A stretch of DNA of 39,240 nt, taken from a virus. The first letter of the stretch is position 1, and each line of letters begins with the position of its first letter. Under the pieces are notes generated by a model. It ran no database searches. It had not been told where the DNA came from and saw only the letters and a program-made list of their open reading frames with translations. The translations under genes and the position numbers were made by a program. The stretch covers positions 1 to 39,240 of the IMG/VR virus record IMGVR_UViG_3300036985_004977, one strand, 5' to 3'. Shown here one piece after another: positions 8,201-19,312 of the stretch.

Positions 8201-9664
8201 TTCACCGAAGACTTCCGCAAGGCGGTCGACAGTGCTCGTGGCGTCATCCAAGACGCTGGCCTTGGTGGCACGTTGTTCGAAGGAATCGAGTCAGGCGACA
8301 TCTTCGGCCAGATTCTCAAGCGCGCCGAAGAAGTGTCGCCAAAGCTGAAGAAGCTTCTGGATGGAGTCTTCAACAGCGGCGACGGCGACAAGCTGGCGGA
8401 GACGTTTGAGAAGACTCTCATCGAGAGCACCGTTGCGCTCACCACTGCTGGCGCTGAGACTGCATCATACCTTCAGGTTCTGCAGAGCGTTCTGCAAGAG
8501 GGCCCTGGCAAGAACATCGCGCAGATCGACCAGCAGATCGAGAACGTTACGCGCCTGCTCAAGGACGCTGGAACGTTTGGCGGCAACGATGCAGTGCGCC
8601 CGTTCGAGGAGATCCTCACGGCCCTTCTCACTGCGAGAAAGCAGTTCGAAGGCAACACTGGTGCAACTGCCGCCCAGGAGCTGCGCGGCGCGACTCTCGC
8701 AGCCACAGGGGCCATCAACCAAAGCCTCACACTGCTGGCCGAGGTTATTGCGCGGCTCGACCCGGCGGGCAAGAGCTTCGCTGAGGCGCTGCGCCAATCG
8801 TTCAGCGATGGTGTTCAGAACATCAAGATTGGCGACTTTGCATCGCAGTTGAAGGAACAGATCGAGAGCGGAATGATTGCTGGCGAGGACAGCCTCAGCA
8901 GCACAGCATCGCTCCTCATGGATCTGATCAAGAGCACATCGGCACTCGGTGATCAAGTAGGCGTCAAGGGTCTCCAAGATGCACTGCAAGTCGCCTTGGA
9001 GAAACTCAATGACCCTGCTAGTTTTTCTGAGATGCTTACGGCTGCTGACCTATCCGCACAGAAGATCAGCAGTGCGGGTGACGGAATCAAGAACGCGGCG
9101 GGTGGCATCGGAGCTGCGCTCGATGGTGCGAAGGCCGCTCTGGGCACTGACCTTATCAACAATGCTGCTGAAGTCCTCAAGCCGCAGAAACTTGTCGATG
9201 AGACTTCGATCGCTGCCGTGCAGCAGATGGCCAGTGGCTTTGAGACTCTGAGGCAATCGATCGTTGAAACCGCTGCATCGATCGTCGCGCCAATCACTGC
9301 CGCGTCCAACGAGCTGAGATCAGCGGCGACTGCGTTCGCCGAGTCGGTGTCGTCAATCGTTCCTGCCGCGAACACGTTCAAGACCATCATCAGCGAGGCG
9401 ATCGAGAAGTTCACCAAGTCGGAGCTTCCTGAGAATCTTGCTGCGCTGATTGAAAACTTCGGCGTGAGCAGCAGAGGCGACACGAGCATCAACATCAAGA
9501 CTGAGGGCGGCGAACTCAACGTATCAGTTGAAAGCACTGGCAGTGCCACGGGGACACTTGATGATCAAGATGTGCGAGCTATCCTGCGCGACACTAGAGT
9601 TGAACTGATGCGCGATGTTGACGAGAAGATCAATCGGCTTGAAAATGAGTTGAGAAGAAGATGA
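5225..9664 (+). CDS. tail tape measure protein
   Basis: At 1,479 residues this is the tape measure that sets tail length and is ejected with the DNA. The N-terminal ~350 residues resemble the TP901-type tape-measure core (segments ATKLEDALARLETVTSSTTK and DATDSARRFSTQYTASITEF). Residues ~385-510 hold three to four hydrophobic segments (for example ILSVSAALLGLGTAVAATYF and SLVALMSAFTVVGVVGLLAF) expected to enter the host membrane. The rest is long, charged, mostly helical, with extended coiled-coil-like Lys/Glu stretches near residues 830-930. No lysozyme or peptidase domain is seen. The ATG follows a weak ribosome-binding site, and the 3' end overlaps the next ATG as ATGA. Confidence is high from size, membrane segments and position. 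Confidence 0.9.
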   Translation: MATSFFVVMRMTEQISRPLRRMADAANVMGGAAGRLSNEFAALNGIFVGFAATVVTATGATVVSATKLEDALARLETVTSSTTKTMDTALLDATDSARRFSTQYTASITEFLDAQFEIGTAGIPVKEQIEATSSAFLLAKATVGDFTNAAQLLGSFLNTFGKTAEFNYLNPAEKMEAITDRLSVAVQKFQVTLPVLAESFKFITGPASTLNLNYAEMNAALGLLNTAGFRGTLAGTALSNMFNKLDRAVDKLNLDPTKFTDLNGELTSLAAFLDEVNRALGDKTSLEQQNILVDVFDIRAGRVIKTLLGNVDALKRFSSELDVSSGATKRMADIIENTASAKFTKLVHTISATAMILGQNLLPLIGWVSEKLTFLIDVIGRWMTRNGTVIATILSVSAALLGLGTAVAATYFIISRISTGLTALIAGSETLTRIVRPLVVVYGFLSNVFRAIAVSVVLFTRLLYAAILRMVTATTVTILFASSLVALMSAFTVVGVVGLLAFGLYKLVESIAATEVEFAKSREELDMMNRSYGSTLEMTARVANEVNKLGKTLRDNVNIPLLPDMKLGELPFAEDATRMMRENPAMNRVDAISKAMEEAGGMSGVVRQIARVLGEGERATLDFINSIIEIKTATDVTFAALNPLDQIFKALEGKIHGIEMAIHALSGGNEAGAESIKVLTHNFNLLNREMTDMSRAKLLGQSFEAITANIDNLRGSSSQAIKDLVKFFDQAAALGERSGEFKFAEIFDGQEMGWFSDGLVELNANSESFRKIASTWGFPIDSAKDGVEQLVSEISSLAAGAAKLDASLIGMKTSIRQVETITKSIGTQFKLAEFGTGDFIRAQENAAKKLAESEAGLQRISIAADFLRKSIESIESVENNPLINEEKFKEAKKFLEDLQEIEFQARVQINDAQVATEANKIKALIEKINGSFLSKQTQDDLKTLTESFGQVVNKALSGEVKGQAVFKNLRTAFQTQFIAAIQDDMSQLLANAFTEDFRKAVDSARGVIQDAGLGGTLFEGIESGDIFGQILKRAEEVSPKLKKLLDGVFNSGDGDKLAETFEKTLIESTVALTTAGAETASYLQVLQSVLQEGPGKNIAQIDQQIENVTRLLKDAGTFGGNDAVRPFEEILTALLTARKQFEGNTGATAAQELRGATLAATGAINQSLTLLAEVIARLDPAGKSFAEALRQSFSDGVQNIKIGDFASQLKEQIESGMIAGEDSLSSTASLLMDLIKSTSALGDQVGVKGLQDALQVALEKLNDPASFSEMLTAADLSAQKISSAGDGIKNAAGGIGAALDGAKAALGTDLINNAAEVLKPQKLVDETSIAAVQQMASGFETLRQSIVETAASIVAPITAASNELRSAATAFAESVSSIVPAANTFKTIISEAIEKFTKSELPENLAALIENFGVSSRGDTSINIKTEGGELNVSVESTGSATGTLDDQDVRAILRDTRVELMRDVDEKINRLENELRRR

Positions 9665-11895
9665 TCCAAGTCATTTTCACCAATGGGACGCAGAGTCTCG
9701 AACTGAAGTTCGTCAGATCACTCGAGTGGTCCTCGACTATCTCTGATGAATCGCTCGTCAACACGACGACGCGGGTCGGTCAGCGCCGCCGCGAGGTTAC
9801 GATCCGCGGCTTCATCAACAAGTCGATGTTCAACGAGAACATCGCAGCGCAGCAGCAGCTCGAAACATCGCTGATGAGCGTCGGCGTCGGCGCACTTCAG
9901 ATCACCGGCGCAAGCAGCATCACAGTCCTACGGTTCCAAAGCCTCGAGGTCTCTGAGTTCCGCGGCAATCCGCTTGCCGAGTTCGTGATCAAGTTCTCGA
10001 CTGAAGAGGACAATGTTCACTCGCATGCGCCAGTCAGGATTGGGTCACTCACACTGTCATCATCCACTGGCTATGACTACGTCAGAGTTGATGATTCGAT
10101 CAGAGCCCAGGGCACTGACGAGCAGATCGTCAACAACAAGACTAGATCGTTCACGATCACCGGCAACTTCATCGGCAGCACGCTCAACGCAATCAACATC
10201 GCACAAGCGAACCTCGTAGCTGAGATTGAGAACAAGACGACACTGGTCATCGAGCTTTCAACATCTGATGGCGCGTTCGCAGGGCTTTACACCGTCAGAC
10301 CCGGCAAGCTCGAGTTCGGGTCGCCCAAGTCTACTGAATTCGGCGTTGCTCGCTCGTTCAAGTTCGAGTGCGCAACGCACGACGACTACTCGAAGGAGCC
10401 CTACACTCTCGGTGAGGTGGCGCAATCGTTCGCTGGCATCACGCTCGATGTCGTGGAGAATGTCGACCACAACCGAGAGAACGAGCGAATCAACTCCGCC
10501 GCCGTCTACGGCACGATTACTGAAGAGCTTACGGTCAGCGGCAAGAAGTTCTTCTCTGGATGGTCAACCTACACTGCATTCCGCGATCTGTTCCGTCCGA
10601 TTCCGACAAACACATACTTCTTCACGAGCGCAAGCGGAATCAACCTTGAGTTGGTCGATGTTCAGGTCGGCAAGTTCGAGCGTGACGGGAATGACCTGAC
10701 TGGCAACAAGCGGTATGCGACCTCGATCACACTGACCTTCCGTTGGAAGAAGGGTATCGAAGATCAGAGCATCGAAGCTGCCATTGAGCACTTTGGTGTT
10801 GCGTGGTATAACATCAAGAGTCTGAACTTCAACGCATCAGTTGACGCGTTTGGTAACGTAACGACCAGAAGCGCCAGCATCACCGGCGAGGTGATCGGAG
10901 ACGATGGGCTGGCTATCGCCAAATCGAAAGTCGGCGCGAAGGTCAACTACGATGGCGTCCTCGTAGATCTCTACGTCACATCGGTGAATGCTAGCTCAGT
11001 TGAGATCAGAAGCCTCAACGGAGTCATCTTCCGAATCTATTCGGTGACGATGAACGCACAGCAGCTTGATACTGCTGGCCAAGCGGTTCACTTCATCAGA
11101 AGCTTGTTCAGGATGGATCGTGCCGGTGCGCAGTCCGGATCATCCTATCTGACCGATACCATTCAGTTTGAGAACGTCAACAACCTGAGCAAGTCGATTG
11201 CGAATCGCTGGAATGCTCAGTCGCAGAAGTTCACCGTCACAGGCATCACGCTGAATGTTTCAGGCGAAGTTTGGGAACAAGATCTGAACGGAGCGCCAGC
11301 GAATCCGAACAAGATGGTCGATCTTCTCAATAAGATCGACTCGTTGCTAACGGCTCAGGTGAGTGCGAACATCGCTCTAACCACGAATGGCGGCGAAACT
11401 CTGCCGAGTAACGCGACAGTCTATTACATGCTGAGCAGCTTCAGCGTTGGCGCGTGGGCACCGTTCATCAAGCAGAAGTCGACGAATGCTGGGGCTCGCT
11501 ACTGGCAGCAGACTGTATCTATTGCTGCCACAGCGGTTTATGACCTCAACAACTCAGGTGGCGGAGACAATGAACCTGACACCGTTGAAACCAAGTCGGT
11601 CTCCTTCACCAAGGAATCACCGCGATACACTCAGCTTCAGGTGCTTGGGTTCGGAACCGTGTTCAAGAGGACTGGCACTGAGCCAGCGCGTGAGACTGTG
11701 ACGTGGCAAGTCCAGTTCAAGGATAAGACGATCTATTCTCAGCTGAATGGAGGCGGAAGTCTGTATCTCGGAAGTAACAACGTCACGCGAGTGAACTTGC
11801 CGGGCTCAGCTGTTGAGGTTCGTGACGAGACTGAAAACAGAGGCCTGACGAACCGGCACACGGTCGAATACATGGCCACTGAAAAGATGACGTAA
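9661..11895 (+). CDS. large tail-tip/distal-tail-like protein with repeated beta domains
   Basis: A 744-residue, almost entirely beta-strand protein directly downstream of the tape measure, overlapping it by ATGA. The position is that of distal tail (Dit) or minor tail proteins that form the tail tip. Similar strand motifs recur along the chain: [10 protein letters not shown] near residue 45, [10 protein letters not shown] near 165, [10 protein letters not shown] near 405 and [14 protein letters not shown] near 525. This suggests at least four related domains of 110-160 residues, perhaps the galectin/tube-like fold duplicated. No cysteine motif or enzyme domain is visible. Its size is well above that of a classic Dit (about 250-500 residues), so it may combine Dit and further tail-tip roles. 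Confidence 0.6.
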   Translation: MIQVIFTNGTQSLELKFVRSLEWSSTISDESLVNTTTRVGQRRREVTIRGFINKSMFNENIAAQQQLETSLMSVGVGALQITGASSITVLRFQSLEVSEFRGNPLAEFVIKFSTEEDNVHSHAPVRIGSLTLSSSTGYDYVRVDDSIRAQGTDEQIVNNKTRSFTITGNFIGSTLNAINIAQANLVAEIENKTTLVIELSTSDGAFAGLYTVRPGKLEFGSPKSTEFGVARSFKFECATHDDYSKEPYTLGEVAQSFAGITLDVVENVDHNRENERINSAAVYGTITEELTVSGKKFFSGWSTYTAFRDLFRPIPTNTYFFTSASGINLELVDVQVGKFERDGNDLTGNKRYATSITLTFRWKKGIEDQSIEAAIEHFGVAWYNIKSLNFNASVDAFGNVTTRSASITGEVIGDDGLAIAKSKVGAKVNYDGVLVDLYVTSVNASSVEIRSLNGVIFRIYSVTMNAQQLDTAGQAVHFIRSLFRMDRAGAQSGSSYLTDTIQFENVNNLSKSIANRWNAQSQKFTVTGITLNVSGEVWEQDLNGAPANPNKMVDLLNKIDSLLTAQVSANIALTTNGGETLPSNATVYYMLSSFSVGAWAPFIKQKSTNAGARYWQQTVSIAATAVYDLNNSGGGDNEPDTVETKSVSFTKESPRYTQLQVLGFGTVFKRTGTEPARETVTWQVQFKDKTIYSQLNGGGSLYLGSNNVTRVNLPGSAVEVRDETENRGLTNRHTVEYMATEKMT

Positions 11896-11896
11896 A

Positions 11897-14800
11897 ATGG
11901 TTCATGATATCAGGTTTATCAATGAGCCGGATACGTTTACCCCGAACTCGTTCAAGAATGAGGCGGGCAACTACTACGCTGAAGAACTCGTAGTTGGTCC
12001 GAAGCCTAGCGTCAAGTTCAAGAGACTTGAGCAGGACAAGGACGTTGCCGACATCAACCTCTCAGTCCTCGGCAACATTGACGCCGGGCACAGCGTCACG
12101 TTCGGCAACCAGGGCGTCGAGGTTGAGATTCGCGAGTATGATGGTAGAGCGACCGGCGAACTCTATTCCATCAACTACGACTACAACACGGAAGAAGGTT
12201 GGATCTTCAACGGACTGGTAGACGGAGTCGTCTACCGATCTGAAGACCATCCTGAAACGTGGTCGGGGATGACCTACACGGAGATCTTCCAAGACCTCCT
12301 CAACGAACAGGTTCCGAATGCGAACTTCGCATTCAATGCAGGCGAATGGAATACCGCTACTGACAACGGTGCGGAAGACAAATACGCCGGTTCCTTCAGC
12401 TTCCGCAACACGCCGCTCACCCAGGCTATCGACCAGTTGGTCAAGCGCCAAGGGAACGTTCTCTGGTGGGTTCAGTGGGATGGGACGAAGTGGGCACTCA
12501 AGTTTCGCAAGCGCGATCTGACGCAGACTGATCAGCAGATTGCGAAGACGACTGGTCCAGCCGCAGCTCGCAACGTTGTCGGTCTTGAGCTGGAGGGCCC
12601 GTCCACCGATCTCCAGATCGCCGGTAAGGTGATCGATCAGGGCGCTGGTTGGAAATATCAGGTCGGCGGTCCGATCTGGCAGCGTGGGATCACAGCTCCG
12701 CCCGGCGGTCCATTCCAGACTGAAGGCTCGCCTCCGCCGCCGATCAGATTCCAGCTCGCTCTGAGCGGAATCGACTCACTTGGTAGCATCGGCAGTTCGA
12801 TCGAGACAGCCGCTCTGAATGCAGGCTATTCGTTCGAAGTCGCAACGAGGCTCTACAATGCGATCGGCTGGTCGAACCTCGTTGCAAAGCTCGGTGACCT
12901 CGCAGGTGATGATGAGCTCAACAACTTCTCACTCGCACAATCAGGCTTCCATGGCGTAGGCAGTCCTGACAATTCAGTTGAGCAGCTTGTCATCGAGATT
13001 GCTGCTCCGATGACGCCAGATGGCGGCGCTGCGACGCAGTGGGGCGCGAATCGAACTCCGCCTGCTGGGATCCCTGATCTCAACGCAACGTTCCCAACCA
13101 AGCCACTCAACAGAGATTCGAGCGCCAACCAGTCGCGTTGGAGAATCGATAAGAATCTTCTCACGCACCCGAACCAATCGTTCATCATTGAACATGCTGG
13201 TTCGCGTCCGCCTGAGGTGATCAGCACTGAATGGTTCGACGTTACGGTTGCCGCTGGGCAGACTGCTCATACTGAGTATCGCACCGCAAGAATGACCTTC
13301 TGTGGTGATCAGGAAGGCAGGCGATACAATGGTTCGGTGATTGCTAAGTGCTACATCAGTGAGCACAGCTACACGAATGCCGGGAAGAGTTGGAAGGCTG
13401 TCGCCACCATCCTGTTCTTCGAGCGCGAATACCGGCAGCTCACGGCAGGTTCGATCGATACGAACGCCGCGAAGATCATCTTCAAGACCAACAACTTTCA
13501 GCTCTACGGCGACTGGAGCGCCGAGGGCCGGAATACTGGCGCAGCGAATGATGCACCGCCAGGAAGTATCGTCAAGTGGGTGAACGATGGCGCTAAGTAT
13601 CGCGGCTCTTCAGCTGCGAAGCCGCAAGTCCTCGTCTACGTCCCGCTCACGAAAGCATTCCAGACCTTCAGTAAGGTTGGCAGCACGCTGTTCGGTCAAG
13701 AGTTCGTGTTTCACGGAACTCTTACTCTCCCGATCCCGGTAGCGATCGAACCGCAGTCGAACACGACTGGCCCATACAGGATTGAACAGGGCGAGTATGA
13801 GGTTCATAACGTCCGCTTCAATGCCATCAGGCAAGACGGATACCCCGAGCCGCCATCGACTACTGATGGGCCGCGCGATGATTTCGATCGCATGCAGGAG
13901 CGTGCGAGCATTCTCCAGCGGCAAGTCGATCCCAGAAGAAACGTTTCAGGTCGCTACCAGATCTTCCCTGGTAACAGAGCCGAGGTTCAGCTTGGTGTGT
14001 TCACCAATGGCGGAACGATCGTCAAGATCCGCCACGATTACGTCCCATACTTCAGAACACAGTTCTGGCTCGAAGGCGATCCGGAGATCGATGAGCTTGA
14101 ACAGAAGGCTCCGCAAGTAGACGTCGGTGAGCTGAAGACTCGAATCCAGATCGGCGATCAGAAGATCGCAGCGATCCAGAAGACGCTTGCTGAAGTCAGC
14201 TCGCTGCTTGTTGCAGATGAAAGAAGCTCAACGCTGAAGGCAACGCCAGGTCTGAAGGGTTCAGACATCGGGTCGATTGAGGCTGGCGTTGAGATCAAGG
14301 ACGTAAACCTTGATCATGAGGACGTATCAGGAGCTAACGTTCCTGACATCAGTGCGCGCGGCTTCGGTGAGCGTGGGCCAGTCAGCCTGATGTATGCGAA
14401 GGGCGCTGACAGGTTCTTCAGCGACGGCGTCGTCATCGATAGCGTTCAGACAGCAGCGCATCTGACGAGACCGCAGAACTTCAGCTCAGCATTCGTCAAG
14501 ATCATCGACAAGACTAGGCCGGTCGTCGGCGGTCAGATGCTCGGGTTCTCACACAACCTGTTCGATCTTGTCAAGACGCACGACACTGGCGGGTTCGAAG
14601 ACGGTCCACGACACCGCGTCTGCTTCAACATCACCGACAGCGGCGGGCCGTCGTTCCTGAACAACTACGGCGGCGATCGGATCAACTTCCGTGATGCTGA
14701 GATTCAGCGATCTGGCTTGCCGCCAATCTCTGAGCGCACTGGCCAGCTGAGTTCTTACATCACGAATCCGCAGAGCTTCGTGACTCGTGTCGGTGGCGGC

Positions 14801-17800
14801 ACGTCAGGTTCAGTCTGGAGCGTTCATCTCGGTGTCAGCCGTGAGACTCAGTTCGGTGCCGGTGCGCTTGAGCTTGTCGACGGTGCCATCATGGGCATCG
14901 GAAAGGAAGTCGGTCAGACGAATGACTACACGTTCGTTCTTGATCTTCGACTGAACTCAAGCAATCCTCGCAACTTTGCGAGAACGTTCAGCAAGACTCC
15001 TCCCACGATCGTTGGCACATACTTCGGGCCCGACCTTGGCGTTCCTGACAATGCTGGCGGCAAGAACGTCCTACTGCGTCACAGAACATATGAGGAATCG
15101 AACCCGAAGCTTCGCGCGCTTTGGGATCTGAGAACTGTCCAGACTGGTGGCGAGCAGCGACATGAACAGAAGCTCACACTCGGTGAAGCGGTCGAGCAGC
15201 AGGTCATCCTCGAGGCCGATAACCTCGCAGGAACTTCGACCTACAAGCCGCTCATCCAGCACAGCTTCCAGGTTGCATACGGTGTCAATGACCGGCGCGC
15301 GTCGATGCGCCACACGCTCTTCGATGCGCCGAACTTCCCTGGGAAGCGACCGCACTTCAAGGTTGACCATGACGGCAGTCCGCTTGGATCGCTGGTCTAC
15401 CTTCAGCTGACTGAACGAAGCTTCATCCCAACAGGCGGGCTCTTCCCGCAACTGACGTCAGAAGAAACGCCACGGTTTGAGGTGCAGGCAGGCGGCAACC
15501 TCACCATAACTGGCACCGATGCTCTCGGTGGTGCCGAAGACGTTTTCATCTACACGACTGGCATTCACGGCTTTGGGCTGACGCAATGGCAGGATACCAA
15601 TAAGAAGACCCTCAGAGTCAACACGAATGGCATCTGGAAGAGAGTAGGCCATTCGCTGTCAGTCTTCTCACAGGGCGGCAGCGTATCGCTGAGCCTGATG
15701 GATTCAAATGAAGACGTCATCAGCACGGTTGTCTTCAGCCCAGGCACAGGAATCGCATGGCCGCCTGATGAAGCTATCACGGCTGTCATCCACGACTTTC
15801 CGCCTCGAGTCGCGGGCAGTAGCGATGATGCGAGAAACTGGAACCCAATCATCCACACCAGTGATGATGATTGGTCGAAGCTCGGCGTTGATATTGACGG
15901 CACTGGCGGCATCTTCGCTGGCGCTGACTATTCGATCACGAAGAAGCTCCTCTTCGGTGACTGGACTGCCACAGCCCCTCACACAACGAACGCGGCGATT
16001 GAGGAAGGCATCAGCGCGCTGGCGAATGCGCACAACAACCTCGTCGACAAGATGCGTGATCAATCGATCACCATCGCTCGACTCGCTGGTCGAATCTGGG
16101 GCGCTGAAGACACCGCTGCCACGACGCCCAAGTTCAACCGTCAGATCAACTTCAAGCTCGACAACCCGACTGGCGGTCTGTCAGCCTGGAAGTTCATCAC
16201 TGATGATACCCAGCTCTTCCTCGGTCGGAAGATTTCTCCAGGCGTAACACAGGAGCATGGGCTCACGATCGACAAGGTCAGTGGCACGATCAAGATCGCC
16301 ACTGCTGGAGATTCGGAGCCTAGGATTGTCGTCACGCATACGGCCAGCACGCTCTGGAAGGCCGAGTTTGTCGAGGGGACGCTTCACAAGTATGGCCTGG
16401 GAGTCGGAAGCGTAACTGTTCCGTCAGGGTATAACGAGGGCGGCGCACAGCGACCGATCCCGTTCGAGTTTGAGCTGCTTCCGAAGAACGGCGATGTTCG
16501 AATCGACCTCTTCTGGAAGGATGTCGACGGCACGACGATTGCCAACGACTACGCGCTCATTCCTTCGATTGAGGGTCCGACTGGCCCGACTGGTCCTGCT
16601 GGGCCGACTGGACCGTCAGGGCCGACTGGTCCGACTGGTCCTACTGGGCCGACTGGTCCTACCGGCCCGACTGGAGCCACGGGTCCGACTGGGCCTGCTG
16701 GTGCTGATGCTGACCAAGGTCCTCCTGGAACTGGTGGCGGTCGTCGTGGGCCGACTGGCAAGCGAGGTCCTACCGGCAAGACTGGCAAGCCGGGCAAGCA
16801 GGGCAAGCCAGGGTTCGCAAGAAAGGGCGCGACCGGGCCGACTGGGCCTACGGGTCCAACTGGAGCCACGGGGCCCACGGGCCCGACTGGGCCGACTGGG
16901 CCTGATGGTGCGATTGGTCCGACTGGGCCTACGGGGCCCGTCGGAGCGACTGGTCCGATCGGACCGACCGGGGCTGCTGGGCCTACGGGTCCGACTGGCC
17001 CGAGCGGCCCGAGCGGTCCCGCTGGCCCGACCGGGCCGACTGGCCCTCAGGGCCCCGGCGGCATCAACGGTGCCACGGGTCAAGATCTCAGGAAGGGCAA
17101 GAACTCCAACCGTGGTCCGAAGGGCGACAGAGGTCCGACCGGCCCTCCTGGAAAGAAGCCTGGTCCGAAGGGCGATAGAGGACTCAGAGGTCTCACGGGC
17201 CCGACTGGTCCGACTGGAGCCACAGGTCCGACGGGACCGACTGGTCCTGATGGTCTCACGGGTCCGACTGGCCCGACTGGTCCGCAAGGCGTCATCGGTC
17301 TCAGAGGATTCGATGGACCTACCGGACCCACTGGGCCGACTGGCCCGACTGGTCCGACTGGTCCGACTGGTCCGATCGGGCCACAAGGCGTTCCTGGAGC
17401 TGATGGAAGCTCAAACGGCCAGTCCTATGGAGGTCGTGGTCGTCCCGGCAAGCAAGGTCCCAGAGGCAAGGATGGAAGGGGCGGCGCTGATGGCAAGGAC
17501 GGCAAGGACGGCAAGCGAGGCAAGGATGGCCCGACTGGTCCGACTGGCCCTACCGGATCGGCTGGCGCAACGGGGCCGACCGGGCCGACTGGAGCGGCTG
17601 GCGCGACTGGTGCGAACGGCCCGACTGGTCCGACTGGCCCTGCGGGCCCTGCGGGTCCTGCTGGACCTGCTGGGCCGTCTGGGGCTGCTGGGCCGTCTGG
17701 GCCTGCTGGGCCTGCTGGGCCGTCTGGGGCTAATGGTGCTGATGGTCCGACTGGACCAGCCGGTCAAACTGGTCCGGCAGGTTCTGATGGATCGGATGGC

Positions 17801-19312
17801 CCGACTGGCCCGACTGGGCCTGCTGGGCCTCCGGGGAGGTCGGCTGTAACCTTGTCAGGAACGCCGTGCTGCGTTCAGACACAGCCTAGCGATCCTCTGA
17901 GTTCGATCTTCGGTTCGAGCAGCAAGTATATCCTCAGGGATTCAGAGGGGCACGAAGAAACGCTGTTCCTCACCGACTTCATCGGTAGCTACGACATGAC
18001 TGAGAGTAACGGCGTCGCAGCTACGCCGAACTCAGGAAGAAAGTTTGACTCCATCACGAATGAGAATGTTCTGCAGGCAGAGGGTGTCAGCCCCTACATG
18101 GTCGACGTCCGAAGCGACGAGGCTCGAGGCGTGCTGTCGCAGAGCCCGAGTGACCCGGCGCTCCTCGGCAAGTATGGGACGGCGGTCGTTGATCCTGACA
18201 CCGGCTTGCTTGATGACGGCACAACCACCATCAGCACGGCGGTCATTTCTCAAGATAATGCACAAGTTGAGATCATCACCGCCAAGGAGCCGGTCAGACT
18301 CGACATTGACTTCAATCTTGCAGTCATCAAGAACGACATTACCAGAACGCTTCCGAGAATCGCGATTAGTGCTGTTGAGTGGTCCTGGAGGTTCGGTGCC
18401 GGTGGTGGCGTTCCTAACGCTGCAATCAACGCGACGACTAAGCAAGCTAACTTCCCTGAGATCAACCCAAGGAACTTCAGCCACAATAACGATGTCTTCA
18501 TTCGCAATACCCTGCGAATGGGCGCACGCGCCCCAGACCTTCTGATCGATGCAGCCGGTCGGTATGTGATCAGTGCTGGCCTCTACGTCAAGCCAACCGC
18601 GATCGACAGCAACGGCAACATTCAGATCAACACCGACAGTGACGCCCGTGTCGCCTACAACGGGATCCACGGCATCATCTTTGGTATGATGAAAGACCTG
18701 CTGGGCCTGGAGATCCGTCCAGATGAGATCATCAGCCGTAGAGCGTTCGGTGTAAAGGGCACGGTGACAGGCGTCACTGGAGCCGGTGGTGGCACTACCG
18801 AGTATGACGTAATCGTCAACAACTTCGGTATCCACGGCGCGCAGTATGGCAACGATGGCGAGTTCACTGACTCATACTTCTACGATAAGAACATCACCCC
18901 TGGCAGTATCGTCTGGGGCGGCGATGTCGGTAAGGCGCGCACACAGCTCAACAGATTCGATGGCCTCGTAGCAACCGGCAACTCAGGCCTCTGGATCGGT
19001 GGACTGAACTATGCAGTCGAAGGCGACAGCGTCGAAGAGGCGGTCACCAAGCTCGACACTCAACTCTTCAAGGCTAGCGGATACTACGCGGCTGAGTTCA
19101 CGCCCACAGTAACATCGCCAGGGTCAGAGAAGACTGAGGTCATCACTCATAATCTGGGTTCACGACCCGTGGTCTTCGTCTACGACAAGGTGACACTCGA
19201 AGAAATCGTTGTCGCTATCACCCACACGAGCACAGATGCCTTCACGGTAGTCTACTCAGGTGAAACCGGAAACAAGTGGGTTGTCGTCGCAACCACGAAT
19301 AATCAAGCATAA
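11897..19312 (+). CDS. giant tail-hub/fiber protein with collagen-like rod
   Basis: A 2,471-residue protein in one unbroken frame. Residues ~1-230 look like a baseplate-hub (gp27/Tal-like) domain: strands followed by [20 protein letters not shown] and a Trp-rich [19 protein letters not shown] end. Residues ~230-1559 are largely beta, of unknown fold. Residues 1560-1982 are collagen-like Gly-X-Y triplets dominated by GPT, with three basic interruptions near 1614-1645, 1729-1766 and 1846-1879. Just after the rod comes TPCCVQTQP (Cys 1991-1992), then a ~480-residue C-terminal domain ending in [16 protein letters not shown], a pattern common at fiber tips. A trimer with hub, rod and receptor-binding head is the simplest model. 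The start follows the upstream stop by one base with a poor ribosome-binding site, so coupling is likely. Confidence 0.8.
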   Translation: MVHDIRFINEPDTFTPNSFKNEAGNYYAEELVVGPKPSVKFKRLEQDKDVADINLSVLGNIDAGHSVTFGNQGVEVEIREYDGRATGELYSINYDYNTEEGWIFNGLVDGVVYRSEDHPETWSGMTYTEIFQDLLNEQVPNANFAFNAGEWNTATDNGAEDKYAGSFSFRNTPLTQAIDQLVKRQGNVLWWVQWDGTKWALKFRKRDLTQTDQQIAKTTGPAAARNVVGLELEGPSTDLQIAGKVIDQGAGWKYQVGGPIWQRGITAPPGGPFQTEGSPPPPIRFQLALSGIDSLGSIGSSIETAALNAGYSFEVATRLYNAIGWSNLVAKLGDLAGDDELNNFSLAQSGFHGVGSPDNSVEQLVIEIAAPMTPDGGAATQWGANRTPPAGIPDLNATFPTKPLNRDSSANQSRWRIDKNLLTHPNQSFIIEHAGSRPPEVISTEWFDVTVAAGQTAHTEYRTARMTFCGDQEGRRYNGSVIAKCYISEHSYTNAGKSWKAVATILFFEREYRQLTAGSIDTNAAKIIFKTNNFQLYGDWSAEGRNTGAANDAPPGSIVKWVNDGAKYRGSSAAKPQVLVYVPLTKAFQTFSKVGSTLFGQEFVFHGTLTLPIPVAIEPQSNTTGPYRIEQGEYEVHNVRFNAIRQDGYPEPPSTTDGPRDDFDRMQERASILQRQVDPRRNVSGRYQIFPGNRAEVQLGVFTNGGTIVKIRHDYVPYFRTQFWLEGDPEIDELEQKAPQVDVGELKTRIQIGDQKIAAIQKTLAEVSSLLVADERSSTLKATPGLKGSDIGSIEAGVEIKDVNLDHEDVSGANVPDISARGFGERGPVSLMYAKGADRFFSDGVVIDSVQTAAHLTRPQNFSSAFVKIIDKTRPVVGGQMLGFSHNLFDLVKTHDTGGFEDGPRHRVCFNITDSGGPSFLNNYGGDRINFRDAEIQRSGLPPISERTGQLSSYITNPQSFVTRVGGGTSGSVWSVHLGVSRETQFGAGALELVDGAIMGIGKEVGQTNDYTFVLDLRLNSSNPRNFARTFSKTPPTIVGTYFGPDLGVPDNAGGKNVLLRHRTYEESNPKLRALWDLRTVQTGGEQRHEQKLTLGEAVEQQVILEADNLAGTSTYKPLIQHSFQVAYGVNDRRASMRHTLFDAPNFPGKRPHFKVDHDGSPLGSLVYLQLTERSFIPTGGLFPQLTSEETPRFEVQAGGNLTITGTDALGGAEDVFIYTTGIHGFGLTQWQDTNKKTLRVNTNGIWKRVGHSLSVFSQGGSVSLSLMDSNEDVISTVVFSPGTGIAWPPDEAITAVIHDFPPRVAGSSDDARNWNPIIHTSDDDWSKLGVDIDGTGGIFAGADYSITKKLLFGDWTATAPHTTNAAIEEGISALANAHNNLVDKMRDQSITIARLAGRIWGAEDTAATTPKFNRQINFKLDNPTGGLSAWKFITDDTQLFLGRKISPGVTQEHGLTIDKVSGTIKIATAGDSEPRIVVTHTASTLWKAEFVEGTLHKYGLGVGSVTVPSGYNEGGAQRPIPFEFELLPKNGDVRIDLFWKDVDGTTIANDYALIPSIEGPTGPTGPAGPTGPSGPTGPTGPTGPTGPTGPTGATGPTGPAGADADQGPPGTGGGRRGPTGKRGPTGKTGKPGKQGKPGFARKGATGPTGPTGPTGATGPTGPTGPTGPDGAIGPTGPTGPVGATGPIGPTGAAGPTGPTGPSGPSGPAGPTGPTGPQGPGGINGATGQDLRKGKNSNRGPKGDRGPTGPPGKKPGPKGDRGLRGLTGPTGPTGATGPTGPTGPDGLTGPTGPTGPQGVIGLRGFDGPTGPTGPTGPTGPTGPTGPIGPQGVPGADGSSNGQSYGGRGRPGKQGPRGKDGRGGADGKDGKDGKRGKDGPTGPTGPTGSAGATGPTGPTGAAGATGANGPTGPTGPAGPAGPAGPAGPSGAAGPSGPAGPAGPSGANGADGPTGPAGQTGPAGSDGSDGPTGPTGPAGPPGRSAVTLSGTPCCVQTQPSDPLSSIFGSSSKYILRDSEGHEETLFLTDFIGSYDMTESNGVAATPNSGRKFDSITNENVLQAEGVSPYMVDVRSDEARGVLSQSPSDPALLGKYGTAVVDPDTGLLDDGTTTISTAVISQDNAQVEIITAKEPVRLDIDFNLAVIKNDITRTLPRIAISAVEWSWRFGAGGGVPNAAINATTKQANFPEINPRNFSHNNDVFIRNTLRMGARAPDLLIDAAGRYVISAGLYVKPTAIDSNGNIQINTDSDARVAYNGIHGIIFGMMKDLLGLEIRPDEIISRRAFGVKGTVTGVTGAGGGTTEYDVIVNNFGIHGAQYGNDGEFTDSYFYDKNITPGSIVWGGDVGKARTQLNRFDGLVATGNSGLWIGGLNYAVEGDSVEEAVTKLDTQLFKASGYYAAEFTPTVTSPGSEKTEVITHNLGSRPVVFVYDKVTLEEIVVAITHTSTDAFTVVYSGETGNKWVVVATTNNQA
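16574..17842 (+). repeat. collagen-like tandem repeat region (9-base units)
   Basis: About 1.27 kb of degenerate 9-base units encoding Gly-Pro-Thr and related triplets inside the giant tail gene. Because the units are GGN-CCN-ACN, stop codons are nearly absent in all frames, which creates long false open frames on both strands. The repeat is expected to change length by slipped-strand copying. Codons for the same triplet vary between units, so the repeat is old or under codon selection rather than freshly amplified. Confidence 0.9.

Noticed and set aside
8465-9549. Minus-strand open frames opposite the tape-measure gene
   Set aside because: No ribosome-binding sites, composition follows the + strand codons in reverse, and they would be fully buried within a clear gene.
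16549-17386. Long minus-strand open frames across the collagen-like repeat (including a 256-codon one)
   Set aside because: Same composition effect on the other strand; the products are simple GPV or RTSR-type repeats.
16574-17842. CRISPR-like array suspicion from dense short repeats
   Set aside because: Units are 9-base codon triplets without spacers and lie in one coding frame.
16470-17849. 459-codon open frame on the + strand opposite frame to the giant tail protein
   Set aside because: It overlies the Gly-Pro-Thr repeat, whose GGN-CCN-ACN units lack stops in other frames; the sequence is Arg/Leu-rich low complexity with no start signal.
18032-18835. 267-codon minus-strand frame opposite the tip of the giant tail protein
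   Set aside because: The + strand frame is a continuous tail protein, and the minus product shows no recognisable domain or start signal.
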